Positions 1-6,072 of a DNA stretch of 8,401 nt are shown in pieces. Numbering within the stretch: the stretch's first letter is position 1; each line of letters opens with the position of its first letter. Below the pieces are notes generated by a model that did no database searches, was not told the origin of the DNA, and was given only the letters and a program-made list of their open reading frames with translations. The position numbers and the translations under genes are program-made. The stretch comes from Frankiaceae bacterium (GTDB lineage Bacteria > Actinomycetota > Actinomycetes > Mycobacteriales > SCTD01): assembly GCA_947479995.1 (NCBI GenBank), contig CANKBT010000119.1, positions 1-8,401 of the forward strand. The letters are read 5' to 3'.

Positions 1-1103
1 ACGACGAGCGGGATGCGGCGGCGCACCGCCTGCACGACCGCGACGACCACGAGGATCAGCGCGACGAGCAGGAGCAGCCCGCGGACGGCGCCGCTCGCGC
101 GCAGCTGGATGGCGTCGGCGTAGCCGAACAGGCCGGCGCCCGCGGCCAGGCCACCGGGCCGCCAGTTGCCGAAGATGACCGCCGCCAGGCCGATGAAGCC
201 GCGGCCAGCGGTCTGGCCCTCGCGGTAGATCGAGCCGACGACCAGCGCGGCCCCGCCGAGGCCGGCGAGCGCGCCGGAGACGGTCACGGCGACGTACTTC
301 AGGCGGTAGACCGGCACGCCGAGCGAGTCGGCCGCGACGGGGTTCTCGCCGACCGAGCGCAGCCGCAGGCCGAACGGCGTGCGCCACAGCACGTAGAACG
401 ACAGCGGCACGAGCAGCACCGCCAGCAGGGTGAGCAGGCTGACGTCGGTGGTGAGGCCGCGCAGCACGCCGGCGAGGTCGGACAGCAGGAACCAGCCGCG
501 GCCCTCGAGGTCGCCGAGCAGGTCGGGCCCGTCCGACAGCACGGGCAGGCTGAACGACGAGATCGGGTCGACGATCGCCGACTGCGTCTCGCTGGCGCCC
601 GGCACCTGCCCGTCGCCGTACGCGACGGAGCTGAGGTACTGCGCGACGCCGGCGCCGAGCAGGTTGATCGCGACGCCGGAGACGACGTGGTCGACGCCGA
701 AGGTGACGGTGGCGACCGCGTGCACGAGCCCTCCGACGGCGCCGGCGACGACGCCGAGCAGCACGCCCAGCCACGGGCTGTCGTACGTGATGCCGGCCCA
801 CGCGCCGAACCAGGTGCCGAGGATGAGCATGCCCTCGAGGCCGATGTTGACGACGCCGGCGCGCTCGGCCCACAGGCCGCCGAGGCCGGCCAGGCCGATC
901 GGCACGGCGAGGCGCAGCGCGGCGCTCACGGTGCCGCTCGAGGTGATGTCGGCGCTGTCGGAGACGACGCGCACGACCGACAGCAGCACCACCAGGCCGA
1001 GGCCGATGAGCGCGACCCTGGCCGGGCCGCCGAGCGCGCTGCGCCGGCGGTCGACGGTGCTGGCGGGCGACTCCACGGCGACCGGCCGGTCGGGCCCGGT
1101 CAC
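1..1103 (-). CDS. BMP-family nucleoside ABC transporter, permease subunit 2 (C-terminus beyond window)
   Basis: One of two membrane subunits of a nucleoside importer of the BPD_transp_2 (branched-chain/ribose permease) superfamily, comparable to B. subtilis NupQ. 367 residues are present and the frame is still open at base 1. After a roughly 28-residue cytoplasmic N-terminus there are many hydrophobic helices. The family hallmark ERAGVVNIGLEGMLILG is at residues 80-96, a cytoplasmic loop with GENPVAADSLGVP at 252-264, and GRGFIGLAAVIFGNWRPGG at 300-318. A further hydrophobic stretch at about 341-359 is followed by RRRIP. From the actinobacterial form of this subunit, I would expect roughly 50-60 more residues with one or two helices. 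The GTG start at 1103 overlaps the TGA stop of permease 1 (GTGA), with GGGGA six bases upstream, so translation is probably coupled. Family confidence is high; the exact nucleoside is inferred only. Confidence 0.93.
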   Translation of the reverse strand, partial: MTGPDRPVAVESPASTVDRRRSALGGPARVALIGLGLVVLLSVVRVVSDSADITSSGTVSAALRLAVPIGLAGLGGLWAERAGVVNIGLEGMLILGTWFGAWAGITYDSPWLGVLLGVVAGAVGGLVHAVATVTFGVDHVVSGVAINLLGAGVAQYLSSVAYGDGQVPGASETQSAIVDPISSFSLPVLSDGPDLLGDLEGRGWFLLSDLAGVLRGLTTDVSLLTLLAVLLVPLSFYVLWRTPFGLRLRSVGENPVAADSLGVPVYRLKYVAVTVSGALAGLGGAALVVGSIYREGQTAGRGFIGLAAVIFGNWRPGGLAAGAGLFGYADAIQLRASGAVRGLLLLVALILVVVAVVQAVRRRIPLV

Positions 1104-2257
1104 GCGCGGTCCCCGGTGGCGGCGCGGACGGCCCGCTCGGCCTGCGCGACGCCGACGCGGCGCACGACCTCGTAGGCGACGACGACGGAGAGCACGATGG
1201 TGCCCTGCATGATCACGTAGATCTCCGTGGGGACGTCGATGCGCTGCAGCGTCGCCGACGAGCGCTCGAGGAAGGCGAACAGCAGCGCCGCGAAGGCGAT
1301 GCCGACGGGGGAGTTGCGGCCGAGCAGCGCCACGCCGATGCCGGTGAGGCCGAGGCCGGAGGTGAACTCCAGGCCGTAGTCGTAGGTGTCGCCGAGCACC
1401 TGCGCCAGGCCGACGAGGCCGGCGACGCCGCCGGACAGCAGCATCACCGTGACCGTCATGCGCTTGGCGTCGACGCCGCTGGCGACGGCCGCGGACGGCG
1501 ACAGGCCGGTGGCCTTGAGGTCGAAGCCGAAGCGGCTGCGCCCGACGAGCAGCCAGTACAGGACGCCGACGAGCACGGCCACGAGCACGAAGCCGTTGAG
1601 CGAGGTGCCCTGCGGCAGCGTCACGCCGAGCGCCTCGAGCGGCGCGTCGAGCGTCGGGAAGCGGCCGCTCGGCGCGATCTCGGGCGTCGCCTGGTTGTTG
1701 CTGCCCTCGACCCGCTCCTGCAGGTAGGTGGCGAGGAGGTACGCCGCGAGGCCCGCCGCGATGACGTTGAGCATGATCGTGGAGATGACCTCGCTGACGC
1801 CGCGGGTCGTCTTGAGCACGCCGGCGACGCCGGCCCAGGCGGCGCCGACGCTCACGGCGACGAGCACGATGAGCAGCACGTGCAGGACGGCGGGCAGCTC
1901 GACCGCGGCCCCTGCCGCCGCGGCGAGCAGGGCGGCCAGCTGGTACTGGCCCTCGACGCCGATGTTGAACAGCCCCATGCGGAAGCCGATCGAGACGGCG
2001 AGGCCGGCCAGGTAGAGCGGCACGCCGTTGTTGACCGTGATGAGCACCGAGCGCAGGTCACTGCCCTCGGCGAGCATCGTCTCGTAGACGGTGAACGGGT
2101 CGCTGCCGCTGACGACCAGCGCGATGGACGAGACGGCCAGCGCCACGACGGCCGCGAGCAGCGGCGCGGCGACGGCGAGCAGCAGCGCCCGGCCGTCGAC
2201 GCGCGGGGCGCGGCGCAGCGGGCCGGGGTCGAGGCGCTCGGGGGCGGCGGTGCTCAC
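1100..2257 (-). CDS. BMP-family nucleoside ABC transporter, permease subunit 1
   Basis: The other inner-membrane permease of the importer, comparable to B. subtilis NupP; 385 residues with a GTG start. A first transmembrane helix lies at about 24-49 and a longer extracytoplasmic segment at about 50-75. The hallmark FRMGLFNIGVEGQYQLAALL is at 92-111, and RGVSEVISTIMLNVIAAGL at 152-170 matches the conserved EVI-TIMLN loop that contacts the ATPase. A polar, predicted extracytoplasmic loop is at 181-222, and LKATGLSPSAAVASGVD at 247-263 corresponds to the second conserved cytoplasmic loop. Later helices lie at about 268-290, 301-330 and 345-366. The frame stays open upstream through the end of the ATPase gene, but the GTG at 2257, sharing GTGA with the ATPase stop, fits the family N-terminus. 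The gene in turn overlaps permease 2 by four bases. It probably forms a heterodimeric channel with permease 2. Confidence 0.94.
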   Translation of the reverse strand: MSTAAPERLDPGPLRRAPRVDGRALLLAVAAPLLAAVVALAVSSIALVVSGSDPFTVYETMLAEGSDLRSVLITVNNGVPLYLAGLAVSIGFRMGLFNIGVEGQYQLAALLAAAAGAAVELPAVLHVLLIVLVAVSVGAAWAGVAGVLKTTRGVSEVISTIMLNVIAAGLAAYLLATYLQERVEGSNNQATPEIAPSGRFPTLDAPLEALGVTLPQGTSLNGFVLVAVLVGVLYWLLVGRSRFGFDLKATGLSPSAAVASGVDAKRMTVTVMLLSGGVAGLVGLAQVLGDTYDYGLEFTSGLGLTGIGVALLGRNSPVGIAFAALLFAFLERSSATLQRIDVPTEIYVIMQGTIVLSVVVAYEVVRRVGVAQAERAVRAATGDRA

Positions 2258-3762
2258 GCGGCGGCGCCCGTCATCGCCGAGCCGAGCGACTCGGGGGTGG
2301 TGCCGGCCGGGTCGAGCGTCGCGACGAAGCGGCCGCGCAGCATGACGACCAGGGTGTCGGACAGCCCGATCAGCTCCTCGAGGTCGGCCGACACGAGCAG
2401 GACCGCGAGGCCCTGCGCGCGGGCGGTGCGCAGGTGGTCCCACAGCTGCGCCTGGGCGCCGACGTCGACGCCGCGGGTCGGGTGGGAGGCGACGAGCAGC
2501 GTCGGCGCGCCGCTCATCTCCCGGCCGACGACCAGCTTCTGCTGGTTGCCGCCGGACAGGGCGAACGCCGGCACCGAGACGCCCGGCGTCTTCACGCCGT
2601 ACTCCTCGACGATGCGCGCGGTGTCGGCGCGCGCGGCCCGGCGGTCGATCCACGGGCCGCGGCGGGCCGGCCGGCGGCCCTGGTGGCCGAGCACGCGGTT
2701 CTCCCACAGCGAGGCCGACAGCAGCAGGCCCTGGCGGTGGCGGTCCTCGGGCACGTAGCCGATGCCGCCCTCGCGGCGCGCCCGCGTCGACCAGCCGGAG
2801 ACGTCCTGGTCGCCGAGGCGCACCGTGCCGGTCGAGGCGCGCAGCCCGAGCAGCGCCTCGACGAGCTCGACCTGCCCGTTGCCCTCGACGCCGGCGATGC
2901 CGAGCACCTCGCCGCGGCGGATGCGGAAGGAGACGTCGTCGACGACGGGGCGGCCCTCGGGGCTGCGGACCGACAGGTGCTGCACGTCGAGCTGCACGAC
3001 GTCGGTGACGGTCGACTCGCGGGTCTCGGGCGTCGGCAGCTCGCTGCCGACCATGAGCTCGGCGAGCGCCCGCGGCGTCGTGCCCTGCGCCGGCACCGTG
3101 GTGACGGTGGTGCCGGCGCGCAGCACCGTCACGGCGTCGGCCACGCGCAGCACCTCGTCGAGCTTGTGGCTGATGAACACGACCGCGACGCCCTCGGCGC
3201 GCAGCCCGGCCAGCGAGGCGAACAGCTCGTCGACCTCCTGCGGCACGAGCACCGCGGTGGGCTCGTCGAGGATGAGCACGCGCGCGCCGCGGAAGAGCAC
3301 CTTGAGGATCTCGACGCGCTGGCGGTCGCCGACGCCGAGCTCCTCGACGAGCGCGTCCGGGTCGACGCCCAGGCCGTAGCGCTCGGACAGCTCGAGGATC
3401 CGCGCGCGGGCCGTGCGGGTGTCGAGCCGCCCGCCGCGCCGGGGCTCCGCGCCGAGGACGACGTTCTCCAGGACCGTGAGGTTGTCGGCCAGCATGAAGT
3501 GCTGGTGGACCATGCCGATGCCGGCGTCGATGGCGTCCGAGGCGCTCTTGAACGCGACCTCCGCGCCGTCGACGCGGATGACGCCCTCGTCGGGGCGCTG
3601 CATCCCGTACAGGATCTTCATCAGCGTCGACTTGCCGGCGCCGTTCTCGCCGACGACGGCGTGCACCTCGCCGGCCTGCACCGACAGGTCGACGTCGCGG
3701 TTCGCGACCACGCCGGGGAACCGCTTGGTGATGCCGGCGAGCTCCACGACGGGAGTGCTCAC
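2254..3762 (-). CDS. BMP-family nucleoside ABC transporter, ATP-binding protein with two nucleotide-binding domains
   Basis: 502-residue cytoplasmic ATPase that powers the importer; the single-chain, two-domain layout is normal for ribose/nucleoside (MglA/RbsA/NupO-like) ATPases. Domain 1 has Walker A GENGAGKST at 38-46, a Q-loop Gln at 87 (MVHQHF), a variant signature LGVGDRQRVEI at 142-152, Walker B RVLILDEPTA at 161-170 with catalytic Glu167, and the H-loop FISHK with His199. Domain 2 starts near 255. Its Walker A is degenerate (GVEGNGQVEL, 291-300, no Lys-Ser/Thr), it has a canonical ALSGGNQQK at 401-409, and its Walker B is LLVASHPTRGVDVGA (422-436) with His427 where the catalytic Glu would be. 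This asymmetry is usual in the family and suggests one working ATP site. The GTG start at 3762 has GAAAGGG eight bases upstream (3771-3777), which fixes it. It follows the binding-protein gene after 126 bp. Confidence 0.96.
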   Translation of the reverse strand: MSTPVVELAGITKRFPGVVANRDVDLSVQAGEVHAVVGENGAGKSTLMKILYGMQRPDEGVIRVDGAEVAFKSASDAIDAGIGMVHQHFMLADNLTVLENVVLGAEPRRGGRLDTRTARARILELSERYGLGVDPDALVEELGVGDRQRVEILKVLFRGARVLILDEPTAVLVPQEVDELFASLAGLRAEGVAVVFISHKLDEVLRVADAVTVLRAGTTVTTVPAQGTTPRALAELMVGSELPTPETRESTVTDVVQLDVQHLSVRSPEGRPVVDDVSFRIRRGEVLGIAGVEGNGQVELVEALLGLRASTGTVRLGDQDVSGWSTRARREGGIGYVPEDRHRQGLLLSASLWENRVLGHQGRRPARRGPWIDRRAARADTARIVEEYGVKTPGVSVPAFALSGGNQQKLVVGREMSGAPTLLVASHPTRGVDVGAQAQLWDHLRTARAQGLAVLLVSADLEELIGLSDTLVVMLRGRFVATLDPAGTTPESLGSAMTGAAA

Positions 3763-3796
3763 GGGGTGCGCCCTTTCGACGAGCGGGGGGACGGGG

Positions 3797-3846
3797 ACGG
3801 GCCCGGGACCACCCTGCCACGAGGAGCAGGGCGGGCCCGGGCCCGT
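3797..3846 (-). promoter_or_regulatory. Intercistronic stem-loop between binding-protein and ATPase genes
   Basis: A perfect 11-bp inverted repeat, ACGGGCCCGGG at 3797-3807 and CCCGGGCCCGT at 3836-3846, encloses a second perfect 6-bp stem (CCCTGC 3812-3817, GCAGGG 3826-3831) with an 8-base loop; the two stems are separated by a 4x4 internal loop. No T-run follows on either strand. It lies 43 bases after the binding-protein stop and about 20 bases before the ATPase ribosome-binding site. Inference: a partial terminator or RNA-stabilising hairpin that lets the binding protein be made in excess over the membrane parts, as known for other binding-protein-dependent operons. Confidence 0.6.
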
Positions 3847-3888
3847 GTCACGCGCGTGCGGTCGCGCCCGAGGCGGGCGCGGCGGCGG

Positions 3889-4962
3889 TCAGGGGGTCGA
3901 GGGGACCGTGATCTCGCCGTCGATGATCTGCTGCTTGAGGTCCTCGAGCTGCGCCGAGATGTCGTCGACGAAGCCGCCCGAGGTGGCGTACGTGATGCCG
4001 TCGTTGCTGAGGTCGAAGGTCGTCACGGCCTCGATGGTCTCGCCGTTGACGAACTTCTCGAGGGAGTCGAACACCGCGACGTCGACGCGCTTGAGCATCG
4101 AGGTGAGGATGACCGGCTGCAGCTCGGGGTTGGACGCGCCGACCGACTCGTACTGGTCGGAGTCGACGCCGATGGCGAGCTTGTCCTTGGCGAGGGCGCT
4201 CTGGAACACGCCGACGCCGGAGCCGCCGGCCGCGGCGTAGACGACGTCCGCGCCGTTGTCGTACATGCCGTTGGCGCTCTCGGAGCCGCCCGCCGGGTCG
4301 TTGAAGCCCGAGAAGTCCGGCGGCTGCGACAGGTAGGCCGTCTGGACGGTGATGCCCGGCTTGGCCTGCTCGGCGCCGGCGGCGAAGCCGGCCTCGAACT
4401 TCTCCAGCAGCGGCGTCTGGACGCCGCCGATGAAGCCGACGTTGCCGCTCTCGCTCTTGAGGGCCGCGGCCGCGCCGACGAGGAAGGAGCCCTGCTCCTC
4501 GGCGAAGACGAGCGACTTGACGTTCGGCGCCTCGACCGAGCTGTCGTCGACGATGAAGAAGGTGGTCTCGGGGAAGTCGGTGGCGACCTCCGCGAGCGTC
4601 TCGGCGTAGGCGAAGCCGACCGCGATCACCGGGTCGAAGCCGTCCTCGGCGAGCGAGCGGAGGTTGTCGCCCCGGTCGCTGCCGGACGCGTTCGGCGAGA
4701 GCTCGAGCTTCTCGACGCCGAACTCCTCGACGGCCTGGTCGAGGCCCGCGGCGGCGGCGTCGTTGAACGAGCGGTCGCCACGGCCGCCGACGTCGTACGC
4801 CAGGCCGACGCGGACGTCGCTGGTCGGGGCGGCGGAGCCGCCGCCGTCGGCGCTGTCGCTGCTGGTGCTGTCGTCGCCGCCGCAGCCGGCCAGCGCGAGG
4901 GCGCCGACGGCCAGGCCGGTGACGAGCCGCAGCCGGGACCGCCGGCTCGGGAGTGCGCGCAA
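3889..4962 (-). CDS. BMP-family nucleoside-binding lipoprotein
   Basis: Extracytoplasmic, lipid-anchored substrate-binding protein of the importer (Bmp family; relatives include Treponema PnrA and B. subtilis NupN), 357 residues. A lipoprotein signal is clear: basic MRALPSRRSRLRL, hydrophobic VTGLAVGALALAG, then lipobox LAGC with Cys27, followed by a Ser/Asp/Gly-rich linker (28-49). The mature domain begins VRVGLAYDVGGRGDRSFNDA (50-69), the family's signature around the bound nucleoside. Further family segments are FFIVDDSS (135-142), NVGFIGGVQTPLLEKFEAGF (174-193), ADVVYAAAGGSGVGVFQ (238-254) and IGVDSDQY (264-271). The start is TTG at 4962: no ATG or GTG occurs in frame close upstream, GAGGAG sits six bases before it, and the resulting signal peptide has the right length. 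It is the first gene of the importer operon. Nucleoside specificity is inferred from the family and operon layout; a related ligand is possible. Confidence 0.94.
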   Translation of the reverse strand: MRALPSRRSRLRLVTGLAVGALALAGCGGDDSTSSDSADGGGSAAPTSDVRVGLAYDVGGRGDRSFNDAAAAGLDQAVEEFGVEKLELSPNASGSDRGDNLRSLAEDGFDPVIAVGFAYAETLAEVATDFPETTFFIVDDSSVEAPNVKSLVFAEEQGSFLVGAAAALKSESGNVGFIGGVQTPLLEKFEAGFAAGAEQAKPGITVQTAYLSQPPDFSGFNDPAGGSESANGMYDNGADVVYAAAGGSGVGVFQSALAKDKLAIGVDSDQYESVGASNPELQPVILTSMLKRVDVAVFDSLEKFVNGETIEAVTTFDLSNDGITYATSGGFVDDISAQLEDLKQQIIDGEITVPSTP

Positions 4963-4968
4963 GAGGTG

Positions 4969-4974
4969 CTCCTC
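4969..4974 (-). promoter_or_regulatory. Ribosome-binding site that decides the TTG start of the lipoprotein gene
   Basis: GAGGAG on the minus strand, six bases before TTG at 4962-4960. It is the strongest Shine-Dalgarno match upstream of the lipoprotein reading frame and supports a TTG start rather than a much longer product. Confidence 0.7.
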
Positions 4975-4983
4975 GGACTCAGG

Positions 4984-5015
4984 GGTGTCGGGCGGGTGGC
5001 GCCCGGTGCGACACC
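4984..5015 (-). repeat. Hairpin upstream of the lipoprotein gene
   Basis: GGTGT (4984-4988) pairs with ACACC (5011-5015), and directly inside it CGGGCG (4989-4994) pairs with CGCCCG (5000-5005) around a 5-base loop, leaving a 5-base bulge (5006-5010). An alternative pairing makes a 7-bp outer stem GGTGTCG/CGACACC. It begins 21 bases before the TTG start. It could be a leader structure, or part of a read-through terminator from the gene upstream. It does not resemble a purine or preQ1 riboswitch aptamer. Confidence 0.4.
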
Positions 5016-5018
5016 GTA
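5013..5018 (-). promoter_or_regulatory. Possible -10 box for the importer operon
   Basis: TACGGT on the minus strand fits the actinobacterial TANNNT consensus. A start about seven bases downstream would give a leader of roughly 45 nt before the TTG. No convincing -35 is seen 16-18 bases upstream, and the box overlaps the hairpin at 4984-5015, so the assignment is weak. Confidence 0.25.
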
Positions 5019-5064
5019 GACCCGCAGCGGGCCCCGCTCCGAGGGCGGCGCGCGTTCGCAACCG

Positions 5065-5079
5065 CGTCGTGACACGACG
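5065..5079. promoter_or_regulatory. Perfect 15-bp dyad, candidate operator upstream of the importer operon
   Basis: CGTCGTGACACGACG reads the same on both strands except for the central base: 7-bp arms around one A. It lies in the 155-bp gap between the 281-residue gene and the lipoprotein gene, about 50 bases upstream of the possible TACGGT box. Its size and symmetry suit a dimeric regulator. Eleven bases overlapping it (TGACACGACGG) recur upstream of alkB. Confidence 0.4.
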
Positions 5080-5095
5080 GGCCGGGACCGGCCCG
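5078..5095 (-). terminator. Terminator-like hairpin after the 281-residue gene
   Basis: CGGGCCGG (5078-5085) and CCGGCCCG (5088-5095) are perfect complements, 22 bases beyond the stop codon at 5118. The inner pairs must open to form a loop. No T-run follows on the minus strand, which is common in high-GC actinobacteria. It could equally act in concert with the adjacent dyad at 5065-5079. Confidence 0.4.
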
Positions 5096-5117
5096 CCGAC
5101 CGGGGGGCGAGCCGGAC

Positions 5118-5963
5118 CTACCGGTACAGGACGTGCCGCAGCCAGGGGGCGTCCGGGCTCTGCTCGCGCAGCACGAGGGCCTCGGGGCGGCCGCCCTCGG
5201 GCACCACGGCGACCTCGTCGGGGGTGAGCAGCAGGGGGCGGGCGAAGCCGCGCTCCTCCGCGCGGGTCGCCGCGGCGGCGGCCGGGCCGAAGGCCGGGTC
5301 GACGAGCGCGAGGCGGGTCCAGCCGCGCCGGCGCATCGGCACGACGGCGGTGGCGAGGCCGCCGTGCGCGCGGGCCAGCGCGGTGCGCAGCGAGCGCGCG
5401 CCCACGAGCGTGACGACGTCGCAGTCGCCGATCGGCCGCAGCTGCCGCCGCTCGTCCTTCTGCACGCGCGCGGCGGCGAGGGCGCCCATGTCCTCGAGGT
5501 AGGCGCGCGCGGCGGCCCAGCACGCCTCGGCGTCGAGGCCGGCGGCGTCGAGCACCGGCGTGGGCAGCAGCACCACCCGGTCGGGGTCGCCCGGGTCGAG
5601 CCCGACCGCGCCGAGGCCGAGGTCGAGGGCGTCTCCGAGCACCCGCTCGCGCACCCAGTCGAGCCCGGGGTGCAGCACGTGCTCGACCGGCAGCCCGACG
5701 GGCCGCAGCAGGTCGCCCAGCTCGACCGGGCCGGCGTCGGCGGCCCAGCGGCGGGCGAGCAGCCACGCGGCCAGCCGGGTGCGGCCCAGCTCCTGCTCGG
5801 GGTCGTGGCCGGCGAGCGCGCGGCGGCACTCGCTCCACGGCACCCACACGGTCGGCGTGCCCGGCAGCACCACCCCGAGGGGGGCCGGCTCGACGTCGAC
5901 GTCGTGCAGCACCGAGACCGCGAGCACGCCGCGGCGCAGCTCGACGGCGGTGGGGGCGCTCAC
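5118..5963 (-). CDS. Conserved-looking hypothetical protein, 281 residues, function unknown
   Basis: I do not recognise this protein. It has no signal peptide, transmembrane helix or evident nucleotide-binding motif, and is probably cytoplasmic. Visible features are an N-terminal part with alternating hydrophobic residues (ELRRGVLAVSVLHDVDVE, 8-25), then TVWVPWSECRRAL at 38-50 and an Arg-rich helix RTRLAAWLLARRWA at 61-74. The central GLDWVRERVLGDALDLGLGA is at 100-119. The most motif-like stretch is RRQLRPIGDCDVVTLVGARS (172-191), followed by LRTALARAHGG; the C-terminus is PWLRHVLYR. Cysteines are at 47, 148 and 181. GTG at 5963 is chosen because a TACCCT -10 box ends seven bases before it, indicating a leaderless message; GTG at 5996 would lie upstream of that promoter. 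Coding status is supported by strong codon-position GC bias and a fit between two regulatory gaps. It is divergent from the response-regulator gene and 155 bp upstream of the importer operon, so read-through into the importer is possible. Confidence 0.85.
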   Translation of the reverse strand: MSAPTAVELRRGVLAVSVLHDVDVEPAPLGVVLPGTPTVWVPWSECRRALAGHDPEQELGRTRLAAWLLARRWAADAGPVELGDLLRPVGLPVEHVLHPGLDWVRERVLGDALDLGLGAVGLDPGDPDRVVLLPTPVLDAAGLDAEACWAAARAYLEDMGALAAARVQKDERRQLRPIGDCDVVTLVGARSLRTALARAHGGLATAVVPMRRRGWTRLALVDPAFGPAAAAATRAEERGFARPLLLTPDEVAVVPEGGRPEALVLREQSPDAPWLRHVLYR

Positions 5964-5969
5964 CGGGTG

Positions 5970-5975
5970 AGGGTA
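5970..5975 (-). promoter_or_regulatory. Leaderless -10 box for the 281-residue gene
   Basis: TACCCT on the minus strand, with six bases between its last T and GTG at 5963. Known actinobacterial leaderless promoters place TANNNT at this distance, so transcription would start at or next to the G of GTG. No Shine-Dalgarno sequence precedes the start, and no -35 box is evident. Confidence 0.55.
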
Positions 5976-6023
5976 CCGACGGCGGGGCCCTCCCACGCGC
6001 GGCGAGCGGGTGACACCGGGGGG

Positions 6024-6034
6024 CCGTACGGGCC
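6024..6034 (+). repeat. 11-bp word CCGTACGGGCC, copy 1 (upstream of response regulator)
   Basis: It contains the 8-bp palindrome CCGTACGG. It lies 26 bases upstream of the TAGCGT box of the response-regulator gene. An identical copy is at 7897-7907, just after the histidine-kinase stop codon. It could be a regulator half-site or chance. Confidence 0.35.
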
Positions 6035-6059
6035 AACGCGGGCCTCACACGGGCTCGGC

Positions 6060-6065
6060 TAGCGT
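6060..6065 (+). promoter_or_regulatory. Leaderless -10 box for the two-component operon
   Basis: TAGCGT, followed by seven bases and then GTG at 6073. The spacing is that of a leaderless actinobacterial promoter, and there is no Shine-Dalgarno sequence in front of the GTG. It fixes the response-regulator start. No clear -35 box is seen. Confidence 0.55.
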
Positions 6066-6072
6066 CCCCGGC

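Noticed and set aside
2875..2905. Broken Walker A and Walker B in the second ATPase domain as a sign of a pseudogene
   Set aside because: Degenerate second sites (GxEGNGQ, and His or Gln in place of Glu) are usual in this nucleoside/sugar ATPase family, and the frame is intact.
1100..3820. One continuous frame that could read as a fused ATPase-permease protein
   Set aside because: Its N-terminal part is Arg/Pro/Ala-rich nonsense in a different frame from the real ATPase; only the last 385 codons are the permease. The GTGA overlap at 2254-2257 gives the natural start.
2434..5019. Very long plus-strand open frame (861 codons) opposite the importer genes
   Set aside because: It is an antisense shadow: low-complexity Arg/Ala/Val/Asp/Leu translation caused by high third-position GC on the minus strand, with no domain or ribosome-binding site.
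4963..5117. Possible purine or other riboswitch controlling the nucleoside importer
   Set aside because: The leader has hairpins, but I see no purine-aptamer core or other known aptamer consensus, and the available leader is short.
6010..6072. Upstream GTG at 6010 as an alternative start of the response regulator
   Set aside because: It would add 21 residues before the canonical VRVLVVEDE and lies upstream of the likely TAGCGT promoter.
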